Below are positions 12,290 through 24,262 of a DNA stretch of 64,000 bases, piece by piece. The position numbers were made by a program, and so were the translations under genes. The notes under the pieces are model-generated. The model worked only from the letters and a program-made list of their open reading frames with translations, was not told the DNA's origin and made no database searches. This DNA is from Clytia hemisphaerica (lineage: Eukaryota; Cnidaria; Hydrozoa; Leptothecata; Clytiidae): contig CACVBU010000378.1 in the NCBI GenBank assembly GCA_902728285.1, positions 186,001 to 250,000 on the forward strand, written 5' to 3'. Numbering within the stretch: position 1 is the first letter of the stretch; the number at the start of each line of letters is the position of its first letter.

Positions 12290-12890
12290 GACTCGATGAC
12301 AAGGACGACAGGATTTTCGTGAACTATATGTCACCGTCCGTCGATCACGAGTGTCAGATGACAAGGACGACGGAATTTCGTGAATTGTCACCGTCCGTCA
12401 GGGTCGATGACAAGGACGACAGGATTTTCGTGAATATGTCACCGTCCATCAAGAGTGCGATGACAAGGCGACAGGATTTTCGTGAACTATGTCACCGTCC
12501 GTCAGGGGTCGATGGACAAGGACGACCGAATTTTCGTGAACTATATGTCACCGTCCGTCAAGAGGGAGGACAAGGACGACAGGACTTTCGTGAATATAGT
12601 CACCGTCCGTCAAGAGGGGTCGATGACAAGGACGACAGGATTTTCGTTGACTATGTCGCCGTCGTCAGAGGGTCGATGACAAGGATGACAGGTTTTCGTC
12701 TATATGTCGTCAGAGGGGTCTGATGACAAGGACGACAGGATTTTCGTGAACTATATTCACGTCCGTAAGCGGGTCGATGACAAGGCGACAGGTTCGTTAA
12801 ATATTGTCACCGTCCGTCAGGGTCGAATGGTCGCTATGACAAAGAGATGACAGGCTTGTCGTGAACTATATATATATATGTCACCGTCCG
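12290..12890. repeat. minisatellite, inverted and degraded copy
   Basis: Reverse complement of the 7640-8340 minisatellite (GATGACAAGGACGACAGGA and GTCACCGTCCGTC blocks). Unlike the left copy, units here carry many 1-3 base losses, for example AAGGCGACAGG for AAGGACGACAGG. The pattern looks like uncorrected long-read sequence as much as natural decay. Confidence 0.75.
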
Positions 12891-13050
12891 TAATTTTGGT
12901 TTGATAGACGAACAAGGAGAAGGACTAAAGTATTCTTTTTTTCGTAATAGCTATAATCTTCATAATATATGCACCGGCTTGTTTGGACATCACCATGGAT
13001 GTAATACCTGCAGCTAACATTGCAAACTCTTTCAGTGTGACGGATGTTGA

Positions 13051-15180
13051 AAAATCCGACGATTTGGATGTTATATATTGCGATTTGCCTTAAATCGATC
13101 TATATCTAAGACCTCTTGCTCCATATATAGAAAGATTATATTGCACAAGTCGGAGACGTTTTATTATTCTTTTTTGCCCAATCAAGGGATACTAAAAAAT
13201 AATGTTATTGGATTGACATTTGAGTTCGGTTGATTTAATCTTCGCAATGCTAATATCACGTATATTTTGCAAGGACCTTCTGAGAATATTTCGACCTTGT
13301 GCCGAACCTTTTTCTTCGAGGCATATGTTTTGTGTATTTTCTTGAGCCAAGTATTTTGCTTCCAGTACATGTTTTTTATAAGCAAAGTGTCTACATCTTA
13401 GCAGGCTCGAGTATGCTCAAGCTTTCAAAGCATCCAGGCACAGCATATTGCTCTTTATGCTTATAATCATAGTGCTTCTAATGGTTTCACCCCGAACCAA
13501 TTTTTTTTTTGAAAAATCTTAAAATTCGAATAAAAAGCTTCAGATTTGGAAGCATGGAATGTGGCGACTAGCCATTCAGGGAAGGTCTTTTTTTACTTCT
13601 TGTACTTTACACGTTTTCTTTAAAGAACAAACTATACAAAACAGGCTTCGATGGCCAAATATTAAAACATTTAAGCTTTGCTGACTCTAGAACACCGACT
13701 TTCATAGAAAATAAGGCATGTTAAGAACATTTTTAGGCTAAAGCTAAAAAAAGAAATCCCAAGGCTTCAAAAATTTTGGTTATTCATATAGAAAAAACAT
13801 GTAAGCTTATGCTTAAAAAATAACACTTATATCATTTGCATTTTTGATGCCAGTAAAATTTTTGCGTATGAAAGGTACACGCTTTTTTATATTAAGACTG
13901 GTGTAAATCCATTTCTCATGGATTTCTTAACTTTTTTGGGAAAATATCTAAAATATTTTACAGTTTCTTATTACTTGGGGGTAATGGCAATTTATAATTA
14001 AAATGCTCTAAAAATGAATTCTTAGCTTGAGTAGCAATTCCATGATGGGATTTCTTAGCAAGCTTGATTTTTTAGCCATTTAAAATCCGACGATTTGGAT
14101 GCTTCATATATTGCGACTTTGCCTTAAATCTGATCTTGAATATCTAAGACCTCTTTGCTCAATATATAGAAAGATTATATTGCACAAGTCTGGAGCACGT
14201 TTTAATCTATTGATCTAATTTGCCAATCAAGAAGGATACTAAAAAAATAATGTTATCTTGGATGGACATTTGAGTTCGGTTGATTTAATCTTCGCAAAAT
14301 GCTAATGATCACGTATTATTTTGCAATGACCTTCCTGAGAAATATTTCGACCTTGTGCCGAAACCTCTGATCTTCGAGGCATATGTTTTGTGTATTTTCT
14401 TGAGCCAAGTATTTTGTTGATTCCAGTACATGTTTTTTATAAGCAAAGTGTCTACATCTTAGTCAGGCTCGAGTATGCTCAAGCTTTCAAAGCATCCAGG
14501 CACAGCATATGCTTATTGTATGCTTATAAATCATAGTGCTTATAATTCGGGTTCACCCCGAACCAATTTTTTTTTGAAAAATCTTAGAAATTCGAATAAA
14601 AAGCTTCAGATTTCGGAAGCAGTGGAATGTGGCGACTAGCCATTCAGGGAAGGTCTTTTTTACTTCTTGTATACTTATACACGTTTTCTTTATAAGAACA
14701 AACTATACAAAACAGGCTTCGATGGCCAAAATATTAAGAACATTTTAAGGCTTTGCTGACTCTAGAACACCGACTTTCATATGAAAATAAGAGCATGTTA
14801 AGAACATTTTTAGGCTTAAAGCTAAAAAAGAACATCCCAAGGCTTCAAAAATTTTGGTTATTCATATAGAAAAAACATGTAAGCGTTATGCTTAAAAAAT
14901 AACACTTATATCATTTGCATTTTATTGATGCCAGTAAAATTTTTGAGTTATGAAAAGGTACACGCTTTTTTTATATAAGACTGGTGTAAATCCATTTCAT
15001 CATGGATATTCTTAACTTTTTTGGGAAAATCATCCTAAAATATTCTTACAGTATTCTTATTACTTGGGGGTAATTGGCAATTTATAATTTAAAATGCTCT
15101 AAAAATGACATTCTTAGCTTGAGTAGCAAAGTTCCATGATGGTGATATTCTTAGCATATTCTTGATTTTTTAGCCATTTT
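13051..15180. repeat. tandem direct duplication of about 1 kb
   Basis: Copy A (13051-14082) and copy B (14083-15180) both start AATCCGACGATTTGGATG and end near TTGATTTTTTAGCCATTT. Copy A lacks scattered single bases and dinucleotides that copy B keeps, for example CTTGTACTTTACACG against CTTGTATACTTATACACG. Contains AAGAACATTTTAGGCT-type repeats and no gene. Confidence 0.75.
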
Positions 15181-15228
15181 CATCATGGACATTCTTGTAA
15201 AGTGTATTCTTATAAAAAAAGCGTGTAC
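14958..15228. mobile_element. MITE with GTACACGC ends
   Basis: GTACACGCTTTTTTTATATA at the left and TTATAAAAAAAGCGTGTAC at the right form the inverted repeats of a 271 bp element. Repeated CATCATGGATATTCTTA-type internal motifs. A degraded version lies in copy A of the duplication, and a lone end (TTATAAAAAAGCGTGTA) occurs near 47665. Confidence 0.6.
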
Positions 15229-15364
15229 CCATTCCCAACCACACATACCCATAAAGGGCCTTTCCAAATTTTCAATAGAACTTCATTCAGAATGACTTTT
15301 AACTCATTATGGGCCAATTTTGAATTTAAATAAGTTAAAAAGATGAAATACTCTTCTTAACCCG

Positions 15365-15478
15365 AGAGGAACAGCCAGAAAATTGATAGCCTGGCGTCCG
15401 GATAACCAAAGACGTGTTGGTCATCCTTGCGTTACTTTCAATTCGATCATTGAAGAGGGAAACTGGTCTTGCCAGTAG
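15365..15478 (+). pseudogene. LINE-encoded C-terminal fragment
   Basis: Reads ARKLIAWRPDNQRRVGHPC in frame and then stops. It resembles the basic C-terminal tail found after the reverse transcriptase of many non-LTR elements and their RT-like relatives (R..RKLL.W.P....R.GRP pattern, family knowledge). Downstream frames are broken. Only the tail remains. Confidence 0.45.
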
Positions 15479-16203
15479 AAATTTGTTGACAGCAATGTCA
15501 TATCGTAAAAAAGTGGAAAGAAAGCTTTATCAATGCTTCACCTTACGGATGAATCAAGAAGAAACAAACTTGTGAGAGGGAAAAATGGTCATGTATCTTT
15601 CGACCGATAACAATCGAAGATACTATCTTTCACACGCTGTCACACGCTGTCTTAGATTTAATGCGGATTTAATGATCGCCTCTTCAAGCAAAAAATCAAG
15701 ATTAATCAGTTTAATTCGATAAACCTTTTTTTATAGGAACACGGAATAAACTTTTTCAAAGCTGTTTTTACGACTGTTCTTATTTTTCGAAATTTTCAAG
15801 CTAAAATAATCTTAAAATATATTCAACAGCTTAATTTCTTTACTTAAAGGCTTAAACCAATACTCTTAAACCAATAATTTTTTGAGATCTGATGTCACAT
15901 TGTCCTTAATTTGTCTTACATTTAATGAGTTACATTCTTATAAAAAACCTGTATTTATCTTATATATAAGTCACCGACTTAAGGATTAGCTTAAAGAAGA
16001 CTTTGAAACTGATTGAACTTCCAGCCTAAAGGTGAGCTCTTTGGTTTATTTTCTTACATTCTTTAATATATGGCAGATTCGTTTTTTAAATATTTGCCGT
16101 AAGTTAGCTAAACTTTCCCATTGCCACTTAACAAACGGGAACAGACATACACTCTAGGTAGGTACAAAAGTAGCTTCAAATTTTTAGGCGGTCATATTAA
16201 AGG
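15479..16203. other. no feature recognised
   Basis: AT-rich intergenic DNA between the LINE tail fragment and the LINE at 16.2 kb. A short direct repeat CACACGCTGT occurs twice near 15640. Confidence 0.45.
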
Positions 16204-18330
16204 TCTATGTGTTTTTTCCATGTATTTCCAATGATAAATTCTTAAAACCTTTGCTGAGAAAATACTGTAAAGAAAATAAAGATCTTGATTTATTAGGTGA
16301 TTTCAACATAGACCTTTTGACTTGTGACTCTGTGATTTCTCTCTCCAAATTTCATGATATTCTTGGTGCCTACCACATTCTACCAACTATTACCTTGCCA
16401 ACGCGGATCACTGATACCTCTAGTACTCTTATTGATAATATCTTTACCTCTCCCTTCCCTGCTCTTCTTTCTCTGGAAATCTTACAGTCGCTATATCTGA
16501 CCATCTTCCACAATTTTTAATTTTGAATACTGACTGTGACTTTAAGTACAAACCTGAACTTCCTTTTCGTCAAGATTGGTCTAGATTTGACGAGGCTAGT
16601 TTCAAAGAAGAATTTGATAGCGTCGATTGTAATGGTCTTCTTGAAATTGAAAAGGGAAATGTCGACTCATCTTTTGATTCTTTTTTGACTCGTTTTTCTT
16701 CTTTGTATGATAAGTATGTTCCTTTGAAACAGTTGACCAGACGTCAAGCTAACCTTCTACTCAAACCTTGGATCACCAAAGGTATTCTCGTCTCTATGAA
16801 AATCAGAGATAGCCTGAAAACTATTTGAAGTTCCTGATTCTTCATCGATCTTAGAATTTTCTTTTGACAGATATAAATTTTATCGAAATCGCATTGTTTC
16901 TTATTGCGAGTAAAAAACTCCCCTATTCTCGTTATTTTTCAAAACTCAGAATCTTCGGAATTAGCAGCTGTCAGAGAGATTATAGCTTCTCCTTCTTCTT
17001 CAAGCTCTATTTCTCTTAACATCAATGATTCCCTATCTTCCAATCCTGAAGAAGTTTCTGAAGTTCTTAACGATTTCTTTTCAACCATTGCAGGTAAAAT
17101 ACGATCAAAAATTCCCTTCACACGTCATTATTTTTCAGAATGGCTGAAGAATGATGTATCTTTCTTTCTTTACTGGTGTCTTTCCAAGTCAGCTGAAGGA
17201 AGCAAAAGTTATTCATGTCTTCAAAAACAAAGGTTCTCCATTCGATGCTGAGAACTACAGGCCGATTATCTCTATGTTAATGATCTTCATATTGCTCTTC
17301 GCTATTCTCTTGTCAGTTTGTTTGCAGATGATACTATGCTCTTTTTTGCAAATGAATCTTTGAAACCGATCACCAAACAAGCTAATATTGATCTGAAGCT
17401 TCTTATGAATTGGCTCAAAGCTAATAAAATCTCTATAAACGCTAGTAAAACCGAGCTCTTATTATTTCGTCTAATACGTAAGAAGATCGATTACGACTTG
17501 AAAATTAAAATTAACGGGCATCGGTTCAGACCCAGCAAAGTCGTAAAATACCTTGGTGTGTATATTGATGAACATCTGAACTGGAAACACCACATCGATT
17601 TTGTCTGTAATAAACTAAAGAGAGCTAATGGAGCTCTGAGTAAACTTCGGCATTATGTTGAGAAGAAAACATTAACTTTATTGTATTTTTCTCTTTTTCA
17701 ATGTCACATATCTTATGCAGCACAAATTTGGGGGCAACGCCAAACAATCCAAGCCCACCGAATTCTTATCCTTCAAAAACAAGCTCTCAGAATCATGTCT
17801 TTTTTTGACTTCCGTGCTCATTCTTTTCCTCTCTTTTTTTCAGTTTAAACTTCTTTCGTTTTTTGATTTTGTTAAATACCTTAACATTCTCTTTATTTTT
17901 AAACTTTTGAATCGAAAATTACCTCTTCCTCTCATAGAAACTCTTGAATACAAACGTTTAAATGATACAGACTGTCATGAAGTAATCCGTTGTAAGTCTG
18001 GACTTTTACAAATACCTGAAGTAAAAACAGTGACTTATGGTAACTATTCAATTTTATACCAATCCATCTTGGTTTGGAATGAACTTCAAGATTTCGTTAC
18101 TTTTGATGATTTTTTTTTTTTTTTCAATTTTTCGATAATTATTTTATAAAAAAATGTATTTCACTTTGTTACTAGTAAGACCTTAGTAACTTTATTTTTC
18201 TTAGCTTTTCTTGTAATTATATCGTGCAGCCACCTCCTTAGTTTAGCTTTATGTCTATGAGTGTGGTCGCTAGTCTCGCTTTTTAAGACAAATATATCAT
18301 TTACTTACTAACTTAGTTACTTACTTTGCA
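16204..18330 (+). mobile_element. degenerate Jockey/CR1-type LINE
   Basis: In order: an endonuclease C-terminal part (16209-16520, with LLGDFNIDLL and LPTRITDTSSTLIDNIF), the EN-RT linker (16523-16828), pre-RT sequence (16904-17150), RT block 1 (KEAKVIHVFKNKGSPFDAENYRPI near 17180-17270, not quoted in full elsewhere), and then an abrupt jump to RT block C with LFADDT (17277-17848). Frame changes separate the parts. The thumb/C-terminal part runs to about 18149 and the 3' end carries an ATTTACTTACT tail near 18300. Most of the RT palm is deleted, so the copy is dead. The blocks match the usual EN-RT order of non-LTR retrotransposons. Confidence 0.85.
17277..17848 (+). pseudogene. reverse transcriptase fragment (FADD motif onward)
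   Basis: Begins with YVNDLHIALRY, reaches the catalytic LFADDT near 17320, then NWLKANKISINASKTELLLF and VKYLGVYIDEHLNWKHHI, the usual order of RT motifs C, D and E in Jockey/CR1-like LINEs. Motifs 1 to B are missing: the YRPI block just upstream is joined directly to YVNDL, an internal deletion. The frame ends inside the C-terminal region and is continued in another frame. Confidence 0.8.
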
Positions 18331-19059
18331 CGCAGCAAAAAAATTTTTTGTCGGTATGATTTGAAACCGTGGAAAGATCCTGGAAGTACGAATTGCCAGT
18401 GTTGGTCAACCACGCTTGGTCAACCACAGTTTTTTATTTGAAGAAAGAACAAGAGCCGCAAAGATGCGGATAAATATTTCCTTTACAAATGTTAAAATAA
18501 TAATTGATGTCCTAAAAAGATTTCAAAGTGCTTTAAATCTCAGATAACATCAAGCAACACAAGTCCCTAAGAATTTCAAATTCTGCCAGTATTACAGGAT
18601 ATTCATAAGATGACTGTGGTTCAAAGCCGGACCACGAAGTATATCCAAGCTGAACCCGACTGAGAACAACAATGCAGTAATCAAATTGGCTGGAACTTTT
18701 TTCGTTAGGTGGACTTAATGATTACTACTAGCGGTCACCATTAGAGTGTTGTTGAACACATCAAAAGACCTGTTTTATAATTTTATTTTAAGCGTGTTTC
18801 CAGAATAATATAGCCAAAAAGGGCAATTGAAAGAATGATATCACGTAAATACAAAGAAAATATTCAAAAGAGAGAAACAGTTACTGTCAATAAAATTCTT
18901 GCGAAAAAATAAAAATCAAACAGGGAAACAATCTCATGCAAAAAAAAAAATATTTATTACTGGGAAATTTTGAGGAAAAAATTCCCCTAACAAAGCCATT
19001 TTATGATTCCAAAAGCATGTACAAGAGCAAAAAATTTCACATACTTGGAAACAATCAAA
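18331..19059. other. no gene seen
   Basis: Contains TTGGTCAACCACGCTTGGTCAACCAC short repeats near 18400 (the motif GGTCAACCACG recurs at 21315). No convincing frames or splice structure. Confidence 0.45.
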
Positions 19060-19790
19060 ATTCCAAAAAAAATGTCAGAAAAGAAAATAAATTGTCATGC
19101 CAGGAAATCACTTCAGTTTCGTCATTTTTTAAATGCATGTGGAAGAAAATGTCAAGTTCACGACAAATGTTTTCCACGTTTTGAATGCACGTGTAAGAAA
19201 ATCTCCAAATTTATCACAAAAGTTTCCACGTTTTATTAAATGTACATACAGTACATACTGCCAACTGCTTTAACTTGGGACGATTGGTCGAAACATGGGA
19301 CTGTTTGCTATCTGGGTGTTTTTCACTAAACTTGTTAGTCTCTTTGACAACAAATTTGTTTTGATAACTCCACCAAGTTTATCAATCATACTTCCTTTCA
19401 TAACATGTCACGATAACTTTCACTGATAGCGCCAATTGGAGAATTAGAGAACGCCCGCTGCCTAACCGCCTATCGCCCGATGGGATTAACAAAATAACGC
19501 GTGTGTAACTTGCCGCGCTCCATCGTTTTGCCATTTTTTAATACACCGTTCATTAACTCAAATCAAATGACTTTGGAGGTTCGGTGAAATGGTGGCCAAA
19601 TTGCTGTCTCATGTTTTGTCAGATAGTCCCAAGTTAGAGCAGTTGACGGTAAGAAAATCTCCAAATTCACGACAAAAGTTTCCACGTTTAAAACACAAGT
19701 TGCAAAAGATCTCTAAATTCACAACTAAAGTTTTCCACGTTTTCAAATGCACGCGGGGAAGAAAAGTTCAAGAAAAATTTTAATTGTACA
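19060..19790. repeat. degenerate 50 bp tandem repeat split by a MITE
   Basis: Copies of a unit containing AAGAAAATCTCCAAATT and AAAGTTTCCACGTTT run from 19060 to 19240 and resume at 19645-19790. Between them sits an element of about 400 bp (19253-19652) with ends ACTGCCAACTGCTTTAACTT and the inverted AAGTTAGAGCAGTTGACGGT. The order shows a MITE inserted into an older tandem array. Confidence 0.65.
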
Positions 19791-19799
19791 TGTGAGGTG

Positions 19800-20361
19800 A
19801 TTTCAAATTATTTACTTCCATATTCAATGCAATAAACCTTTTAAGGGGGCCGTGGTGTTCCGGATCCAGTATTATCAGCTTTAAAATTTGAAATTTATAA
19901 CCGCAACGAGTTTTCACTAACTGTCACCCAGTGTGGAATCCATGCAAAAGCCACGCCAAAGATATTTTGAGGATCAAGAAGGTTACACCCAATTGAGGAC
20001 ATTCTCACGCCGAATATATTCGGCGTACTGTGCATGAATTCCAGACTGGTCACTAACCCCAGTGCCCAGCAGTTAATTCATTGTTGTAGATAAAAAAACC
20101 AAGGAAAATTCAATCATTAACCAGTCAATTTTGCTCCATGTTTAAACTTTTAACTAAAATCAGTTCATCAACCTTCCCATTGTTGCATTGTCGGCATTTA
20201 CATTCGTTCCAGTCGTCGGGTGCAAACTTTTTTCATATTATTGCAAGTATGTAATTTTTCAGGTATAACATGGTCAGATTGATTAACAGTCACTTGCCTT
20301 CGTACGATTTATGTAAATATACAAACAAAATTGAAGTTATTTTGTTGTGAAAGTTGATAAA
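19800..20361. other. no feature recognised
   Basis: Nothing pairable or coding was identified. Confidence 0.4.
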
Positions 20362-21285
20362 ATGTCCTGTTTTCCAAGACCAAGAGATTGTATCATCTCT
20401 CTCATTCCAGCTCATGCATTCCAGCCAAACCAACAGAATGTAAACAAAACATCAAATCCAGAAAGGAATATTAAGAAAAGTTCACTGTCGACCATTCCTT
20501 GTGACAAAAATCATGCTCCAATTCAACTCATCAAAGCATATAAACAGCAAAGAAAAGTAGCAAAAGAGCAAAAGTTGTTGTCTATTTTCTGCCATCTTTG
20601 TTTTGACAGTTAGAAACAAAGCAGTATGGTACGATCAACAATACGCTTCTGAAACGGCCGACGTTGCCCGATGACAAGGAGAATAGAGCACCGTACGGAT
20701 ATTTACCACAAATGTTTCTCGAAGAAATGACGTCTTCCGCCTCAAAAAAAGAACATTCTACTGTTTTTACCGCCGGAGCTTGATTTAAAAAGAGACTCAT
20801 GTACAAACTCACGAAATTGACCAAAACCGAGCGTTAGACTTGAAGAAGGAGAAGGAGAAAAATTACCGTTTTAACAAATATTTCCTTCTGGAAAGGAAAT
20901 ATTTAAAAAGATCAAGAAGAGGACAAAAATGAAATCGAGGATCTGCTCAAAGATATCGGGATACGAGACATCAAAACAACGCATCAACATCGTATTGATG
21001 AAAATGGCGAGACGTCCAATAAAGGTAATGGAGATGTGCGAAAAAGCTAAGAAATGGAACTCCCAATGTGATGGTGATTTCATTTGGCGTGTGAGAGGAA
21101 GTCCTAGAACAGACAATCTTCGCTTGATAAAAACAAACGAAAACTTTCCCAACCAAAAGCTGTCAATATCTAGCCTCAGTAGCAGCCACGATGAGCTGCC
21201 AACAAAACATTACCTTTTTTTTAATTGTAAAGTAGCGTTGAGTTTTATTAGCCTTTGTTGCTACCTTTTCGTCACCATGAAATAA
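20362..21285 (+). pseudogene. unrecognised coding-like region, frame broken
   Basis: ATG at 20362 opens an 83-codon frame beginning MSCFPRPRDCIISLIPAHAF. A second coding-like frame follows after a possible acceptor (TTTTGACAG) near 20610 and contains LLKRPTLPDDKENRAPYGYL. A third near 20925 reads EIEDLLKDIGIRDIKTTHR, and a fourth gives FIWRVRGSPRTDNLRL near 21080. An AATAAA lies near 21280. Frames do not join cleanly, so this is either a pseudogene, a gene with sequence errors, or a retrocopy. I do not recognise the family. Confidence 0.3.
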
Positions 21286-21314
21286 ACTATTACATACATG
21301 CATGCATACGCTGT

Positions 21315-22470
21315 TGGTCAACCACGTTTTTATCTATTTTGGTCGTTAGTAACAGTTCATAAAAGACAATTTTAAAGAATTTTATCACGATTTCCAAAGA
21401 GAGGAAAGAATGTATCAAAACATGACCAAAGCTGGTAGCTTTTGTTCAGTAGTTGATATGATACAGTTAAAAAGATCAAAATTGTAACCAATTTCAACTA
21501 AAAACTCATGACCACCCCCTTAAAATGGAAATTATAAAATAATGAAAACCACCCACGGGGATTAGCCCTTGAAGTCTCCAGCCTGCCTAAAAGTTTTAGC
21601 CTCGTTTTGGCGAAAACTCGTGACCACGCCCTTGAAAATGGAAATTTTGAAAAAAATGAAAAAAACGCCACCAGGGATTCACCCAAGTATCAAGTGTGCA
21701 AAATTTCGGCCAAATCTGATCATTTTTGAAGTCTCCAGCCTGCTCAAAAGTTTTAGCCTCGTTTTGGCAAAAGCTCGTGACCACGCCCTTAAAAATGAAA
21801 ATTTTCAAAAAATAAGAAAAAACACCCCCGGATATTCACCCAAGGAACAAGTGTGCCAAATGTCAACCAAATCCGATCATTTTTGAAGTCACCAGCCTGC
21901 CCCAAAGTTTTAGCCTCGTTTTGGCGAAAACTCGTGACCACGCCCTTAAAAATGAAAATTTTCAAAAAATGAAAAAAATACCCCCAGATATTCACCCAAG
22001 GAACAAGTGCGCCAAATTTCAGCCAAACCCGATCATTTTTGAAGTCTCCAGCCTGCCCCAAAGTTTTCGGACAGAGATACATACACACATACACATACAT
22101 ACATACATTGTCAGATTCTAGCTCAACTGAAGTTGAGAACAGAATAGCAGATAGAACTACCTTATTGGCCACCAGACAAGAAGCCATAGGAACATTTTAC
22201 GAAAATGATAAACTGAAACGAAGCACTTTTTGAATCTTTTTTGTCGCCGAAAATAAAAGGTACCCAAAGTCGAAATAACCGGTTTTGCAAGAGTCTACTA
22301 CTGATATTTTTTAAAGTTTTTGTAGCTCGGTTGTTTTATTTTTTGGCGCCTTCAGCCTATCAAATTTTCCTGGTCATATTCTAGAATTATAAGGCAAAAT
22401 TGAAGTATTTTTACTACTTCGACCCTAAATATGATTATCATGTTTTCATGTCTCTATTCCGGAGAAGGGT
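21315..22470. repeat. dispersed repeat, copy 2, holding 155 bp units
   Basis: The outer blocks (21315-21483 and 22150-22460) match copy 1 at 5.6-6.3 kb. Between them, 21545-22139 contains about four units of the 155 bp repeat (AGTTTTAGCCTCGTTTTGGC, CCAGATATTCACCCAAGGAA) ending in an ACATAC microsatellite and the hairpin CTCAACTGAAGTTGAG. This suggests the 155 bp element inserted into the older repeat. Confidence 0.7.
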
Positions 22471-23186
22471 GTACGGAACTCAGCGGCCGACGGTACATAC
22501 CACTAGCGTCACATTTCTACATAAAATGAACCCCATGAGGGTGCACAGAAAAGATTTGGACCCTGTTAGATTCTTTTATTTTCTAAAATCCTGTCAAACT
22601 GTCAAATAATAAATAAATAAAATCTAATGAATTTGCGACCCTATCAGACATTTTTACAGGTTTAAAAAGTGACAATGACACGTCTCTGTACCTCATCTGG
22701 CCTGAGTGACCCTCTAGACATCTGTCGTATATTTCTATATCTTGTATAGCCAACACGGTGCGTATTATTATATTACGTATCTATTACGTATTTTTTATAT
22801 TTATCTAATAATATGGTTTTGAAAAACGTTATTTTTGTATTTTACGGGCATAACTGTAAACCACTGTAAAACAAAGTTTACTTTGCGTCAAATGGATGGC
22901 TACCAAAATATTTGCTGTGTATTTGTCTTAACGTCTTTGGTAAAAGCAATATTGAATTAGCAGCGAACTTCTTAAATAAGCTTAATGAAATATTTGTGTA
23001 GTTGTCTTAACATCTTTGGTTGACGTAAAGGTATGATTCTTTTGTAAATAGGAAAATGGAAAATTCAGATTTTTTTGTCAAAAAATAAATATTTTCTCTA
23101 AAAGGTGCAGTATAAAATTTAGGGAAAACGCAATGTAAGAAAGAGTGTATTGCTGCACTGTAAGGCTGAAATCTTAAAAGTCTTAC
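22471..23186. other. no gene seen
   Basis: AT-rich DNA with a short duplicated motif (GTTGTCTTAACATCTTTGG and variant near 22925 and 23000). Confidence 0.4.
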
Positions 23187-23613
23187 ACCACATGGTTTAT
23201 TCAATCTTCGAACCCAGGTCTCACGCGTAATTCGGCCACAATGGTTTTGAATGACTGCAAAATCATCGAAAAACACCGAAATTTGATTCTAATGTTTATC
23301 AAATATCAATGGAAAGTTACTATGGTTTCTATTTATCTTTAAAGCCAAACAAAAAATTCCCATAATCCTCCCAAGTTACTAGATAGAATGTTCCAGAATG
23401 TTCTCATAAAGAAAATTGTCTTTGTTAGTTTTGTGCTTGGATATTGGAGTTAAAGTTTCGTGTAACATGCAGTGTTTGATGTTTTATAAGTAAAACAAAT
23501 TAATATGCACACTTACCTATTTTTGCATAACGCACTGTCGTTTTCATCAATAAATGGAATGTTTGCTCTACAAGTTGTTTCTTCATGTTCAATCGCTTTG
23601 ATATCATGCGTAA
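23187..23613 (-). CDS. two candidate internal exons, product unknown
   Basis: Exon 23517-23613 has a strong acceptor (polypyrimidine then CTAG) and donor (AG|GTAAGTG). Exon 23187-23254 has TTTTGCAG and a usable GTAAGA donor. Both remain open in compatible phase (the first ends with one extra base) and read KKQLVEQTFHLLMKTTVRYA, then NHCGRITRETWVRRLNKPC. No start, stop or further exons were found. Family not recognised. Could be chance or a decayed gene. Confidence 0.3.
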
Positions 23614-23840
23614 CTAGAAATTAAACAAAAAACAAATTTAGAAACCCTCAGGTGTTCGCCAAAGGATTATTACTGACAAACTTCAGACAAATCGGACCGT
23701 TTTTGAAGTCTTCCGTATATGACTAAAAATCTCTGGCCTCGTTTTGGCGCCAAAACTTGTGTCTTGACCCAGCTCTGAAGTGGAGAAAGAACTGAGTTGA
23801 AATTCTTTTGTCATTTTCTTGAAAAGAAAATTTCTTTGTC

Positions 23841-24138
23841 TAAAGGCTTGGGGACGCGAGAAGTTTTTTTCGCGTTGGTGCATTGCAACATGCTCCATCC
23901 CACCAACCTGAAACGCTTTCTCGTGTCTCCACTCCATTTTTCCTTTTAATAACATTTGTGCTTCTCTCACTTTTGTCCCTGGGACAAAATCAGTGTGTCT
24001 TTTAGGTATTTTCCTTACTTTTTGTTCCATGAAACAAAAAAAGAAACCATGGGACACGCACTTTTTTTCTTGTGTTGGTGGGACAGAGCATGTTGCGTTG
24101 CACCAACGCGAAAAAAATTCTCGTGTCCCCAAGCCTTA
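23841..24138. mobile_element. MITE with GGCTTGGGGAC ends
   Basis: Left AAGGCTTGGGGACGCGAGAA and right TTCTCGTGTCCCCAAGCCTT are inverted. Pairing continues through TTCGCGTTGGTGCA and AACATGCTC on both sides for about 75 bp. A truncated relative lies at 3171-3350. It sits about 125 bp upstream of the first exon of the ShK-like array gene. Confidence 0.75.
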
Positions 24139-24262
24139 AGATAATACCATCTAATTTATAAATGTTTGTTTGATAAAGAATAATAAAACAATTTGGTTTG
24201 AAGATTGAAGAAGGTGAGAAAAAGTGGGGTCTTCCAACAAAGACGGGATAAGCTAAGCAAAG

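Larger units (their letters stand above)
7431..13090. mobile_element. large inverted-repeat (foldback-like) structure
   Basis: The left arm 7431-8260 is repeated in reverse complement at 12252-13090. The match covers the outer unique part (around TTTCAACATCCGTCACACTG), the tandem minisatellite, and a 30 bp tag containing CACCCTTCCCACCCAATACG. The 4 kb between the arms holds several MITEs and two unrecognised reading frames. Long TIRs filled with tandem repeats resemble foldback transposons. An assembly inversion is the alternative, because the right arm is rich in small indels relative to the left arm. Confidence 0.55.
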
